Source of the DNA: DATBHM01 sp963772375
GTDB taxonomy: Bacteria; Actinomycetota; UBA4738; JACQTL01
Length of the DNA stretch: 64,000 nucleotides
Direction of reading: 5' to 3'
Assembly (NCBI GenBank): GCA_963772375.1
Contig: CAVYXG010000001.1
Span: 620,001-684,000, forward strand
Below, piece after piece: positions 33,648 to 42,883 of this stretch. The notes below the pieces were generated by a model. It was given only the letters and a program-made list of their open reading frames with translations. It was not told the origin of the DNA and made no database searches. A program made the position numbers and the translations under genes. Position 1 is the first letter of the stretch; the number at the start of each line of letters is the position of its first letter.

Positions 33648-34214
33648 ATGCTGGGAACGCGACGACGGGCGGGCGGCACGGTCGCCCGGCACGCGTCGGA
33701 GGCCGCGGACGATCCCATCCTGGGCCCGGTGCCGCTCCGGGACGGCGCGGTCGTCGTGCTGCGCCGGGCGACGGGCCGGGACTCGGCCGCCCTCCGATCG
33801 TTCCACCTCCACCTCTCCGCCCGGACGGTCTACCGGCGTTTCATGACGCCGACGCCCCGGCTCCCCGAGAGCACGCTCGCCTACCTGACCGACGTCGACG
33901 CACCCGACCGCGACGTGATCGTCGCCACGGTGGGAGGCAGGATCGTGGGCGAGGGACGGTTCCACCGCGCGGCGGGAACGGCCGACGCCGAGATCGCCCT
34001 GGTGGTGGCCGACCACTGGCATGGACGGGGCATCGGCCCGGCGCTGTCGAGCCGGCTGGCTCGGCTGGCGCGGCTCCGCGGGATCGTGGCCTTCACGGGG
34101 ACGATGCTCGCGGACAACGAGCCCGCCCGCAGCGTGCTGGGGTCCATGGCGCCGGACGCCGCGCAGCGGATCAGCGCCGGGGAGCTCGAGTTCCGCTCCC
34201 CGCTCCCGGACTGA
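33648..34214 (+). CDS. GNAT-family N-acetyltransferase
   Basis: The 188-residue protein starts VPLRDGAVVVLRRATGRDSA after a short charged lead. It contains the acetyl-CoA loop IALVVADHWHGRGIGPALSS (Q/R-x-x-G-x-G/A motif as HGRGIG) followed by a helix, and a late strand VAFTGTMLADNEPARSVL. The acceptor is unknown. The ATG at 33648 is used because the upstream frame lies in the operator region. Divergent from and probably controlled by the HxlR protein. Confidence 0.85.
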   Translation: MLGTRRRAGGTVARHASEAADDPILGPVPLRDGAVVVLRRATGRDSAALRSFHLHLSARTVYRRFMTPTPRLPESTLAYLTDVDAPDRDVIVATVGGRIVGEGRFHRAAGTADAEIALVVADHWHGRGIGPALSSRLARLARLRGIVAFTGTMLADNEPARSVLGSMAPDAAQRISAGELEFRSPLPD

Positions 34215-34307
34215 CCGACGACGCGGTCAGGCCGGGGACTCGGTCGCCGGCTCGTCGCCCTTGCCGGCACCCCGCACGCGCCTGACCAGCCGCTCGAGCG
34301 CCTTCGG

Positions 34308-35358
34308 TCACTGTTCCCGCTTCGGTTCGGGCGGTGGCTCGTCGCTCGTGAGGTCGGACTCCACGACCTTGTACCGCTCGAGGTACGTGGACAGCACCGC
34401 CTGCACGATGGCCGCCGCCGGCAGCGCGAGGAACGCCCCCACCGCCCCCAGCACGCTCCCGCCGACGATCGCCGCGCCGAACGCGACCGCGGGGTGCAGC
34501 TGCATCGTGCGCGCGGTGATCTTGGGGCTCAGGAAGTAGTTCTCGAGCTGCTGGTAGAACGCGAACACCACCAGGACGACGAGGGCCGTGCCCGGGTTCT
34601 TCGCCAGCGCCACCAGGATCGGCAGGAGCATCGCGATGTACGTGCCCACCACCGGCACGAACTGCGACAGCAGGCCCATCCACAGCGCGAGCGCCGCGGC
34701 GAACGGCACCCCCAGCAGGCTCAGCCAGATGAACGTCCAGATCCCCGACAGCAGCGCCAGCAGCAGCCGCGAGTACAGGTAGCCGCCGGTCTTGTCGATC
34801 GCGACCTCCCAGGTGTCGAGCACCCGACGCTGCCGCTCCGGGGACATGAACGAACAGACGGTCCGGCGGAACCGCGGCCCGTCGGCCACCAGGTAGAAGG
34901 TGAACAGTCGCGGCGATGTGCAGCAGGTTCTTCGCGATGTTCCCCGCGTAGGACCCGAGGTTCGCCTTGACCTTGTCGAGGCTCTCGATGAGGTTGTGCG
35001 TCGAGAGCTTGAACCCGAACCACTCCTGGGTGTGCTTGCTGAGGTCGTCCAGCCAGCCGTGGCGGGCAAGCCAGTTGACGGCCGGCTCAAGGGCGAACGA
35101 CAGGAACAGCGCGATGACCAGCCAGACGATCAGCTGGCGGACCTGCCCCAGGAACGTGTACAGCGCCAGCCACAGCAGCACGGCGACGCCGGTCAGCGCG
35201 AGCACCTTCGGGTACCACGGCGGGATGGGCACTCGGTCGCGGGGCCGGGCCGCTCCCGGGCCGCGCACGGCGACCTCCGACGACGCCGAGTCCTTCGGCG
35301 GATCCCCCCCGTCCTGGCGGTCCTCCGGCACGGCCGACCAGCTCCTCCGCGGGGCCAC
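34308..35358 (-). pseudogene. AI-2E (PerM/YdiK) family transporter, interrupted by a frameshift
   Basis: The first frame gives a charged N-terminus and helices WYPKVLALTGVAVLLWLALY and LIVWLVIALFLSFALEPAV up to IAKNLLHIAA at about 34910. The protein then continues in another frame with LFTFYLVADGPRFRRTVCSF through SQFVPVVGTYIAMLLPILVA and the C-terminal block FLALPAAAIVQAVLSTYLER. All AI-2E family landmarks are present, but a one-base shift occurs at about 34908. The hydrophobic stretch there also looks several residues short. It is either a recent inactivation or a sequence error. Confidence 0.75.
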
Positions 35359-35417
35359 GCGCGAGGCGCGGCAAGCCTATCCGGGGTTCGCCGTGGATTG
35401 GTGGAGGCGGGGCCGAA

Positions 35418-35927
35418 TCAGTCGGCGACGTCGACCCGCTGGAGCACGACCTGCTCCCGCGGGCGGTCCTGGGCGTCGGTCGGCGTGGTGGAGATGGCGT
35501 TCACGACGTCCATGCCCTCGGTGACCTCCCCGAAGATCGTGTGCTTGCCGGTCAGCCACGGGGTCGGCACGACGGTCACGAAGAACTGCGACCCGTTGGT
35601 GTTGGGGCCGGCGTTGGCCATGGCCAGGAGCCCCGGACGGTCGAACGACGGTCCGGAGTCGGGCGTCTCGTCCTCGAACTCGTACCCCGGACCGCCGGTG
35701 CCCCGCCCCAGGGGATCGCCTCCCTGGATCATGAAGTCGGGGATCACCCGGTGGAACACGGTCCCGTCGTACAGGCGGGCGCTCGACTGCTGGCCCGTTC
35801 GCGGATCCGTCCACTCCTTCCCCCCGGAGGCGAGGCCGGTGAAGTTGGCCACGGTCTTGGGGGCGTGCTCCCGCATCAGCCGGACCGTGAACTGGCCGAG
35901 CGAGGTGACGAACGTCGCGGTGGACAC
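35418..35927 (-). CDS. Peptidyl-prolyl cis-trans isomerase, cyclophilin type
   Basis: The 169-residue protein has the cyclophilin core YDGTVFHRVIPDFMIQGGDP (catalytic Arg), then ANAGPNTNGSQFFVTVVPTP and KHTIFGEVTEGMDVV. There is no signal peptide, so it is probably cytoplasmic and assists protein folding. The GTG at 35927 is preferred over TTG six bases upstream because GGAGG lies seven bases before it. Confidence 0.93.
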   Translation of the reverse strand: MSTATFVTSLGQFTVRLMREHAPKTVANFTGLASGGKEWTDPRTGQQSSARLYDGTVFHRVIPDFMIQGGDPLGRGTGGPGYEFEDETPDSGPSFDRPGLLAMANAGPNTNGSQFFVTVVPTPWLTGKHTIFGEVTEGMDVVNAISTTPTDAQDRPREQVVLQRVDVAD

Positions 35928-36053
35928 GTGCAAACCTCCTTGTGGGTCGGGGGGCGGGTGGCCGAACCGGCGCCGCCCTCGTCGGGACTCGGTCGCCGGC
36001 GGTTCAAGCCTCAGTCTACCGACGCACCGGGCAGTGGTGCCCGCCGACCAGGT

Positions 36054-37127
36054 TCACGTCGAGCTGACCGCGAACAGGCGCCACCGACTCGGCACGCCCT
36101 TCAGGTCGTGCATACCGCGGTCTTCGAATTCGATTCCCGACCCGGCCACGAGATCCTTCACTGTCGAAGACACCAGGACCTCCTGGGGGCCAGCCGCCGA
36201 GGAGACACGGGATTCGATGTGAACGGCGATGCCCCCGACGTCCTCCGGGAGCAGTTCGATCTCACCGGTGTGGAGTCCGGCCCGAACCTCGATGCCGAGG
36301 GGACGAACGGCCTCGCCGATCGCCACTGCGGATCGGATGGCGCGGGCAGGTCCGTCGAACGTGGCCAGGAACCCGTCGCCTGTCGTGTGGATCTCGCGCC
36401 CTCGAAACCGTGCGATCTCTTCCCGAACCACGGCATGGTGCGACTGAATGAGCTCACGCCACGCGCGGTCGCCGAGACGGGCTGCCATCTCCGTCGACCC
36501 GACGATGTCCGTGAACAGCACCGTCGCGAGCACGCGGTCGGGATCGGGGACCGGTCTCTCCCCCCGTGACGAATGCCTCGATCTCGCTCACGATGGGCTC
36601 CTGGGCGCCGGCGCACATGAAGCTGTCGGCACCGGGCAGCTCGACGAGCCGGGCGCCAGGGATGTGCGCGGCGAGATACCGGCCGTGGTCGATCCGCTCC
36701 CCACGCGTGATCACGAGCGTCGGCACCCCGATGGTCGGGAGGACGTGGCGGATGTCACTGCCCCAGATGACCTCCAGCATCGCCACGGCGGTTCCGGGGC
36801 TCGCCGAGTGCCGCTCATAGCTGGACCACGTGTCGCGAAGCGGCCCATCGACCGCCATGCCCGGGGCGAACATGTCGAGCATCATCCCGCGCCCCCATTC
36901 CGCCTCCGCCCGGATTCGGGCCCGTTCGCGGGCCGCAGGCGGCAGCCCCAGCGCGAACCCCTGCGTTTCGAGGAGGGCGGGCAAGCCATCGGAGGGACGT
37001 GCCACTGGTTCTCGACATGGCTGAACCACTGGTCGGCGAGGACGAGATCCTGCGCCCCGCCCCCGACCGTCTGGAACGCGATGTTCAGACCGCTGCTCTT
37101 CGCGTATCGAGTTTCAGGCAACAACAC
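36054..37127 (-). pseudogene. Eroded alpha/beta-hydrolase-adenylate cyclase fusion
   Basis: Three frames make up one gene. The start (37127) reads YAKSSGLNIAFQTVGGGAQD then DQWFSHVENQWHV. The frame then jumps to QGFALGLPPAARERARIRAE through HVLPTIGVPTLVITRGERID and AFVTGGETG. Near 36540-36565 it shifts again to VLATVLFTDIVGSTEMAARL through HTTGDGFLATFDGPARAI and LHTGEIELLPEDVGGIAVHI. Full-length relatives have about 100 more residues between these first two pieces (the FDKRGTG and G-x-S-x-G regions). The hydrolase core with its nucleophile is therefore deleted here. The cyclase catalytic domain (about 160 residues, metal Asp in FTDIVGS) remains intact and could still be translated from GTG 36533. 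Confidence 0.75.
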
Positions 37128-37189
37128 GACCGAATACGGACCCCTCTATCGGCGCGGAGAAATCGACCCGCTCCGAAACGTTCGCTCGG

Positions 37190-37262
37190 CTCCGGGGGAG
37201 AGACTCGAACTCTCAACCTACGGATTAACAGTCCGCCGCTCTGCCAGTTGAGCTACCCCGGA
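37190..37262 (-). tRNA. tRNA-Asn (GTT)
   Basis: A 73-base cloverleaf on the minus strand. The acceptor TCCGGGG pairs with CCCCGGA, the D stem is GCTC/GAGC, the anticodon stem GCGGA/TCCGT has loop CTGTTAA (anticodon GTT), and the T stem GAGAG/CTCTC has loop TTCGAGT. The discriminator is G and CCA is not encoded. Confidence 0.96.
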
Positions 37263-37312
37263 TCGTGGGCCCACTACCTTAGCAGCCGGGTGCTCCGGAA
37301 CCCGGTCCGGGC

Positions 37313-37501
37313 TCAGTGGCCGGCCTTGGCGGCGGTGTGTCCCAGGTGGAGGTTCACGCCGAACAGGACGAGGGGCCACAGCAGCACGGCCAGGACCGCC
37401 GACGCGATGCCCTTGATGTTCCCGAGGTGGGTGAAGTAGTGGTGGGTCGACGCCACGACTACGCCGATCACCAGGTACACGATTCCGATAATGGTCTTCA
37501 T
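37313..37501 (-). CDS. Small two-helix membrane protein (62 aa)
   Basis: MKTIIGIVYLVIGVVVASTH, then NIKGIASAVLAVLLWPLVLF and GVNLHL: two hydrophobic helices joined by a short His-rich loop. This resembles small conserved actinobacterial membrane proteins of unknown role. The longer in-frame extension to 37966 is antisense to the next gene and rejected. Confidence 0.65.
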   Translation of the reverse strand: MKTIIGIVYLVIGVVVASTHHYFTHLGNIKGIASAVLAVLLWPLVLFGVNLHLGHTAAKAGH

Positions 37502-37639
37502 GCGCGTGAGGTACCCGGCGATGCTGCAAGGAAACAAGCCCGGATCGGATCCGTCCCGGTCGTTTACGCTTCGCACTCCGACGGGAACCATTGCATTGGG
37601 TGCGGCCGACCCGGCCGCGTACCCGGGAGGCGACGGACC

Positions 37640-37912
37640 ATGAGCATGAAGACCGGACTCGTCATCGGATTCGGCATCGGGTACGTGCTGGGCGCCCGGG
37701 CCGGCCGGCAGCGCTACGAGCAGATCCAGGCCTGGTGGAGCCGGTTCTCCGGCAGCCCCGCCGTGCAGCGGGCCACCGACGGCGCGCGCTCCATCGCCGG
37801 GGAGGCCGGCCGCAAGGGCTTCGATGCCGTCCAGGGCGGCGTGAGCAAGGTGAGCGGTGCCGTCAAGCAACGCCTCGGCGACGCCGACGCGCCCTACGCG
37901 GTCGGAACCTAA
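37640..37912 (+). CDS. YtxH-like small protein with N-terminal membrane segment
   Basis: The 90-residue protein has a short hydrophobic start (MKTGLVIGFGIGYVLGARAG) followed by a charged amphipathic helix (RQRYEQIQAWWSRFSGSPAV) and a helix-rich tail. It matches the YtxH-like pattern of small envelope-stress proteins. GGGAGG lies upstream of the ATG. A strong bidirectional terminator follows. Confidence 0.7.
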   Translation: MSMKTGLVIGFGIGYVLGARAGRQRYEQIQAWWSRFSGSPAVQRATDGARSIAGEAGRKGFDAVQGGVSKVSGAVKQRLGDADAPYAVGT

Positions 37913-37932
37913 GCCGGCTGAACGACCGACGG

Positions 37933-37954
37933 GGGCCCCGCTTCGGCGGGGCCC
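37933..37954. terminator. Bidirectional terminator between YtxH-like gene and sigA
   Basis: GGGCCCCGC (37933-37941) pairs perfectly with GCGGGGCCC (37946-37954) around a TTCG tetraloop and is followed by TCCTTCTT on the plus strand. It lies between convergent genes and can stop transcription from both. Confidence 0.85.
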
Positions 37955-37998
37955 TCCTTCTTCCACGCCGTCGGACAGGGTTGCGCCCGGGCTGACGG

Positions 37999-39309
37999 CT
38001 ACTCGAGGTAGTCGCGGAGCTTCTGCGACCGGGAGGGGTGACGGAGCTTCGAGAGCGTCTTCGACTCGATCTGGCGGATGCGCTCGCGGGTGACGCCGAA
38101 CTCCCGCCCGACCTCCTCCAGCGTCCGAGGATGGCCGTCCATGAGGCCGAACCGCAGCTGGATGACCTTCTTCTCGCGTTCGGACAGCGTGTGGAGGACC
38201 GATTCGAGCTGCTCCTGCAGCAGGATGAACGACGCCGCGTCGATCGGGACGACCGCGTCGGAGTCCTCGATGAAGTCGCCGAGGTGGGAGTCCTCCTCCT
38301 CGCCGATCGGCGTCTCCAGCGACACGGGCTCCTGGGACACCTTGAGGATCTCGCGGACCTTGTCGGCGCCGATGCCCATGACCTTGCCGATCTCGTCGGG
38401 CAGGGGCTCACGTCCGAGGTCCTGCAGCAGCTGCCGCTGGACCCGCACCAGCTTGTTGATCGTCTCGACCATGTGCACGGGGATGCGAATGGTCCGGGCC
38501 TGATCCGCAATCGCGCGCGTGATGGCCTGGCGGATCCACCACGTCGCGTACGTCGAGAACTTGTAGCCCTTCGAGTAGTCGAACTTCTCGACAGCCCGGA
38601 TCAGGCCGAGGTTCCCCTCCTGGATCAGGTCGAGGAACAGCATCCCCCGGCCCACGTATCGCTTGGCGATCGACACGACCAGCCGCAGGTTCGCCTCGAT
38701 GAGCTTCTTCTTGGCGAGCTGGCCGTCGCGCTCGACGCGATGCAGGAACGAGAACAGGTCCTCGCGGGTGCGGGGCTTGTACACGCGGCTGATGCGCTCG
38801 CGGCCGATCCCCTCGATCTTGCCGAACTTGTCCTCCTGGTGCTCCCGGATCTCGACGACCGCCTCGACCACCCGGCGGAGGCGCTTCTGGTCGACCTTCG
38901 CGCCGTCGTCGGTCAGCCGGAACAGCTCGGTGGAGAACTCCCCCGCCTCGATCCGCCGGGCCAGGTCGACCTCCTGCGCGGCGTTCAGCAGGGGGACCTT
39001 CCCGATCTCCTTGAGGTACATCCGGACCGGGTCGTTCGTCGGCGCCTTCAGGACGTCGTCGTCGCGGACTGCGGCCTTCAGCTCGCCTTCGAGATCGTCG
39101 CCGGGGACCTCGATGACCTCGATGCCCTCGCCCCTGAGGTGCTCCTCGATCTGGGTCAGGAACTCCTCGACCTGCTCGGGGGTGAGGTCGTCGACGGGGA
39201 GGCCCTCGAGGAGGTCCTCCGACGTCACGAACCCGCGTTCCCTACCGCGGGCGACGATCGCTTCCTTGGCTTCCTCGAGACCACCGATGTCCGTGGCGGT
39301 GTCACTCAT
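37999..39309 (-). CDS. rpoD: Primary RNA polymerase sigma factor
   Basis: The 436-residue sigma-70 has region 1.2 (DPVRMYLKEIGKVPLLNAAQ), region 2 (ANLRLVVSIAKRYVGRGMLF, then YKFSTYATWWIRQAITRAIA, the -10-binding region 2.4), region 3 (IRIPVHMVETINKL), and region 4.2 (TLEEVGREFGVTRERIRQIE, the -35 helix-turn-helix). The N-terminal 90 residues are short and acidic. As the housekeeping sigma it directs most promoters in this cell. AAGGAGA precedes the ATG. It lies 119 bases downstream of dnaG on the same strand, the macromolecular-synthesis arrangement. Confidence 0.97.
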   Translation of the reverse strand: MSDTATDIGGLEEAKEAIVARGRERGFVTSEDLLEGLPVDDLTPEQVEEFLTQIEEHLRGEGIEVIEVPGDDLEGELKAAVRDDDVLKAPTNDPVRMYLKEIGKVPLLNAAQEVDLARRIEAGEFSTELFRLTDDGAKVDQKRLRRVVEAVVEIREHQEDKFGKIEGIGRERISRVYKPRTREDLFSFLHRVERDGQLAKKKLIEANLRLVVSIAKRYVGRGMLFLDLIQEGNLGLIRAVEKFDYSKGYKFSTYATWWIRQAITRAIADQARTIRIPVHMVETINKLVRVQRQLLQDLGREPLPDEIGKVMGIGADKVREILKVSQEPVSLETPIGEEEDSHLGDFIEDSDAVVPIDAASFILLQEQLESVLHTLSEREKKVIQLRFGLMDGHPRTLEEVGREFGVTRERIRQIESKTLSKLRHPSRSQKLRDYLE

Positions 39310-39428
39310 CGACGGAACGATCTCCTTGGGCTGGTGACGCGGGAGGTGGAATGACCAGAGTGTACGAGTCGATCGGCAGAACGTCCGGTCGAACTTGAGG
39401 GTTCCCCGGCGGTCCGAGTGACAAGTTC

Positions 39429-41246
39429 TCAGTTCTGCTCGCGGGCCCGTCGCCAGGCACCGGTGAGGCGGGCGAGGTCGGCGAACATCGTGTCGTAGCG
39501 TTCGGCGTCGGTGACGGGGTTGACCTTCTGGAGCTCGCGGCGGAGCGCGTCGATCGTGCGCTTCAGGCGGAACTCCTCGAGGCGCCACCAGACGAGGCGG
39601 GCGTTGTCGGCCGTCGGGGCGAGGTCGATGGGCTCGGTGGCGAGCGCAGCGACCTGCGCGGCGAGCTTCTGGTCCTCCTCCTCTTCCGACGCCACCAGCG
39701 AGCGGACGTCGCCCTTGGCGTCGAGGAGCAACTGGAGCAGCCGCCGGTGACCGGCCCGTTCGAAGTGCTCGTCGGTGAGCTCGCCGGCCACCGCCTCGAA
39801 CGCGTCCTGGCTCTGCGCGAGGAGCTTGAGCATGTCCCACTCGACGCGCTGCTGCGGCGACCGCGAGGGGCCCGCGCTGAGCGTGGTGGCACGAGCCGGC
39901 TCCGGCGGCGCCGCCGGACGGCGCTCGGCGGGTCCCGCCTGCCCGCCCCGCGGGAGGCGTTCGAGCTCCGCGAACACCGAGGACGCCGAGACCCCGGCGC
40001 GGTCGGCGAGCATCGCGGCGTACTCCTGCCGCCGGACCTCGTCGTCCAGCCCGGCCACGATGGGGAGCCCGGCGTGCACTGCCGCCGTCCGGCCCTCCAC
40101 CGACGCCAGGTCGGCTCCCTGGACGGCCCGTTCGATCATGAACTCCACCAGCGGGACCGCCCGGTCGGCCAGCCGCTGGAACTCCTCGCCGCCGCGCTGC
40201 TGCACGAAGTCCGCCGGGTCCAGCCCGTCCGGCAGCACCAGCACCCGCGTCCTGAGCGGAAACCGCTCGTGGAACGCGAACGCCCGCTCGGCCGCGCGCG
40301 CACCGGCCTCGTCCGCGTCGAACGTCAGCACGACCTCCGACGCGAACCGCGACAGCAGCTGGTAGTGGTCCTCCCCCAGCGCCGTGCCGCACGTGGCCAC
40401 CGCGGTCGGCACCCCGCCCCGAGCCAGCGCGATGACGTCCGTGTACCCCTCGACCACGAACGCCCGGCCGGACCTCGTCATGTCCGCCCGGGCCCGGTGG
40501 AGGTTGTAGAGCACCTTGCCCTTCCGGTACACGGGTGTCTCGTTGGTGTTCAGGTACTTTGGCTGACCCTCGGCGGCCACCAGCAGCCGCCCACCGAACG
40601 CGACGTGCTGGCCCGACAGGTCGTGGATGGGGAACGTGATCCGCCCCCGGAACCGGTCCCGGATCGAATCCCCCCGCACGGCGAGCCCGGCCTCGACGAG
40701 CAGCTCCGGCGAGTAGGTCCCGGCCAGGCGCCGCAGCAGGAAGTCCGAGTACGTCGGCGCGTACCCGATCTCGAACTCCTCGGCGGCGGAGCGGTCGATC
40801 CCCCGCGAGGACAGGTACTCGCGGGCGTCGCGTCCCTCCTTGCCCTCCATCAGCATCCGGTGGAACAACCGCGAAGCCTCGGCGTTCGCCTTGTGGAGCG
40901 CCTGCCGGCGCGACGCGGCCCGGCGGTCGGCCGGCGACTCGGCCTCGTACCGCAGTTGGATGCCGGCGTCCCGGGCCAGGCGCTCGACGGCCTCGGGGAA
41001 CGACAGCGTCTCCACCTTCATCAGGAACCCCAGCGCGTCGCCGTGCTCACCGCACCCGAAGCAGTAGAACACCTGCTTGGCCGGCGACACACTGAGCGAG
41101 GGCGTCTTCTCGGTGTGGAACGGGCAGATGCCGGTGAGCGAGTCGTGCCCGGCCTTCTTGAGCGTGAGGTACTGCCCGATCAGCTTGACGATGTCCGTAC
41201 GCTCACGGACCTCGGCGACGTCCTCGTCCCTGATCCTCCCGGCCAC
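39429..41246 (-). CDS. dnaG: DNA primase
   Basis: The 605-residue protein has a CHC2 zinc finger (ICPFHTEKTPS, then FYCFGCGEHG, residues about 40-65), the primase core, and a TOPRIM domain (FVVEGYTDVIALARGG and LTFDADEAGARAAERA). A helicase-binding C-terminal domain follows after a Pro/Ala-rich linker at about 430-460. It synthesises RNA primers for replication. Length is normal. Its start is 23 bases after the dgt stop, so the two are likely co-transcribed. Confidence 0.97.
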   Translation of the reverse strand: MAGRIRDEDVAEVRERTDIVKLIGQYLTLKKAGHDSLTGICPFHTEKTPSLSVSPAKQVFYCFGCGEHGDALGFLMKVETLSFPEAVERLARDAGIQLRYEAESPADRRAASRRQALHKANAEASRLFHRMLMEGKEGRDAREYLSSRGIDRSAAEEFEIGYAPTYSDFLLRRLAGTYSPELLVEAGLAVRGDSIRDRFRGRITFPIHDLSGQHVAFGGRLLVAAEGQPKYLNTNETPVYRKGKVLYNLHRARADMTRSGRAFVVEGYTDVIALARGGVPTAVATCGTALGEDHYQLLSRFASEVVLTFDADEAGARAAERAFAFHERFPLRTRVLVLPDGLDPADFVQQRGGEEFQRLADRAVPLVEFMIERAVQGADLASVEGRTAAVHAGLPIVAGLDDEVRRQEYAAMLADRAGVSASSVFAELERLPRGGQAGPAERRPAAPPEPARATTLSAGPSRSPQQRVEWDMLKLLAQSQDAFEAVAGELTDEHFERAGHRRLLQLLLDAKGDVRSLVASEEEEDQKLAAQVAALATEPIDLAPTADNARLVWWRLEEFRLKRTIDALRRELQKVNPVTDAERYDTMFADLARLTGAWRRAREQN

Positions 41247-41269
41247 GCGGGCTCCTTCTGCTGCAGCTG

Positions 41270-42274
41270 CTACAGGAGCCAGCCCCGGGGAAGGAAGAGC
41301 TGCTCGTACGTCCGGATGGCGAACCGGTCCGTCATCCCGGCGATGTAGTCGGCGATGCGGGTGGGCGTGTCCCCCGGAGCCAGATGGTACTCCTCGGGGA
41401 TCTCGTCGGGATGCTCGAGGTAGTACGAGAACAGCGCACGCAGGAGCGACACGGCCTTCTGCTGCTCGTCGTGTGCGGTGTCGCGCAGGTACACGCGTTC
41501 GAACATGAACGTCCGCAGCTCGTCGAGCGCCGCGAAGCCGGCCTCAGACAGGCGGATCTCGTCGAGGAAGCCCTCGCTGGCCTCGACCAGGTCGGCCACG
41601 AGCCGGTCGACCCGCTCGGTGTGCCCTTCGCCGAGCACGGAGACCGGCCAGGACGGCAGCTCGGACGGCTCCAGCACCCCCGCCCGCAGGGCATCGTCGA
41701 TGTCGTGGTTGACGTAGGCGATGCGGTCGGCGAACCGTACGATCTGCGCCTCCAGGGTGGCCGGCGTCGGCATCTTCCAGGTGTGGTTGACGATCCCGTC
41801 GCGGACCTCCCAGGTCAGGTTGAGCCCTCTCCCGCCCTGCTCGAGGTGGTCGACCACCCGAAGGGACTCCTCGTTGTGCCGGAACGGCCGCCCCAGGAAC
41901 GGCGTCAGCGCCTCCTCACCCAGATGGCCGAACGGCGTGTGCCCGAGATCGTGGCCGAGCGCGATGGCCTCCGCGAGGTCCTCGTTGAGCGCGAGGGCCC
42001 GCGCGGCCGTCCTGGCGATCTGCGCCACCTCGAGCGTGTGTGTGAGCCGGACCCGGTAGTGGTCGCCCTCGGGCGACAGGAACACCTGCGTCTTGTGCTT
42101 GAGCCGGCGGAACGCCTTGGACCCCACGATGCGCTCGCGGTCGACCTGGAACGCCGTCCGCAGCGGGTCGGCCGGTTCCGGCCGCTCCCGCCCCTTGGTG
42201 GCCGCGCTGAGCACGGCCCGGTCGCCGTGGACCATTCGTTCGTGCTGTTCGATTCTCTCCCTGGGAACGCTCAT
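41270..42274 (-). CDS. dgt: dGTPase-like deoxynucleotide triphosphohydrolase (HD domain)
   Basis: The 334-residue protein has the HD-superfamily metal site: RLTHTLEVAQIARTAARALA (first His), AIALGHDLGHTPFGHLGEEA (HD pair), NHDIDDALRAG (last Asp). The N-terminal FQVDRERIVGSKAFRRLKHK block is typical of Dgt. It hydrolyses dNTPs to nucleosides and triphosphate. Its place before dnaG is common in actinobacteria. Confidence 0.95.
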   Translation of the reverse strand: MSVPRERIEQHERMVHGDRAVLSAATKGRERPEPADPLRTAFQVDRERIVGSKAFRRLKHKTQVFLSPEGDHYRVRLTHTLEVAQIARTAARALALNEDLAEAIALGHDLGHTPFGHLGEEALTPFLGRPFRHNEESLRVVDHLEQGGRGLNLTWEVRDGIVNHTWKMPTPATLEAQIVRFADRIAYVNHDIDDALRAGVLEPSELPSWPVSVLGEGHTERVDRLVADLVEASEGFLDEIRLSEAGFAALDELRTFMFERVYLRDTAHDEQQKAVSLLRALFSYYLEHPDEIPEEYHLAPGDTPTRIADYIAGMTDRFAIRTYEQLFLPRGWLL

Positions 42275-42385
42275 CCGCGGTTCACGCTAGCACCGGGGTC
42301 CGACATCTCAGGATGGGTGGGGTGTCCGTTCATATCCCGGATGGTTCAATGCAGGCGATCGGGGCCTCAGACCGGAAGGAGCGCG

Positions 42386-42880
42386 ATGACCCTCGGATGG
42401 AAGCGGATGCTCGCGGGCGGCATGGTCGCGCTCGGGCTGCTCGGCGCCGCATGCAGCAACTACGGCGGGGCCAGCGCGGCGAACGCCGTCGCCAGCGGGA
42501 CTCCGGCCCCCGCGTCGAGCGTGCCCGTGACCTCGGGCGGGACCACCGGCGGGGGCGAGACCACAGGCGGCGGCGGCACGTCCGGCGGCGGCACGGTCAC
42601 CTGTTCCAAGAGCGGCGGCAAGGCATCGGAGGTGCAGCAGGGGTTCGCGTTCAACCCCGACAAGCTGAGCGAGAAGTCGTGCACGACCGTGACCATCACC
42701 AACAAGGACTCGACCACGCACACGTTCACCATCCCCGGCAGCACGATCGACGTGACGGTGCCGCCGGGGTCGTCGACCACGGCCGAGCTGGCGCTCAAGC
42801 CCGGGAAGTACATCTTCTACTGTCGGTTCCACGGCGCGGCGAATGGCACCGGGATGTCAGGCCACCTGACCGTCACGTAG
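42386..42880 (+). CDS. Cupredoxin (plastocyanin-like) lipoprotein
   Basis: The 164-residue protein has a lipobox (LLGAACSN), a Gly/Thr/Ser-rich linker (about 40-75), then a cupredoxin fold with the type-1 copper ligands. His is in DSTTHTFTIPG; Cys, His and Met are in GKYIFYCRFHGAANGTGMSG. It is probably a membrane-tethered electron carrier. GAAGGAG lies upstream of the ATG. Divergent from dgt. Confidence 0.88.
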   Translation: MTLGWKRMLAGGMVALGLLGAACSNYGGASAANAVASGTPAPASSVPVTSGGTTGGGETTGGGGTSGGGTVTCSKSGGKASEVQQGFAFNPDKLSEKSCTTVTITNKDSTTHTFTIPGSTIDVTVPPGSSTTAELALKPGKYIFYCRFHGAANGTGMSGHLTVT

Positions 42881-42883
42881 CGG

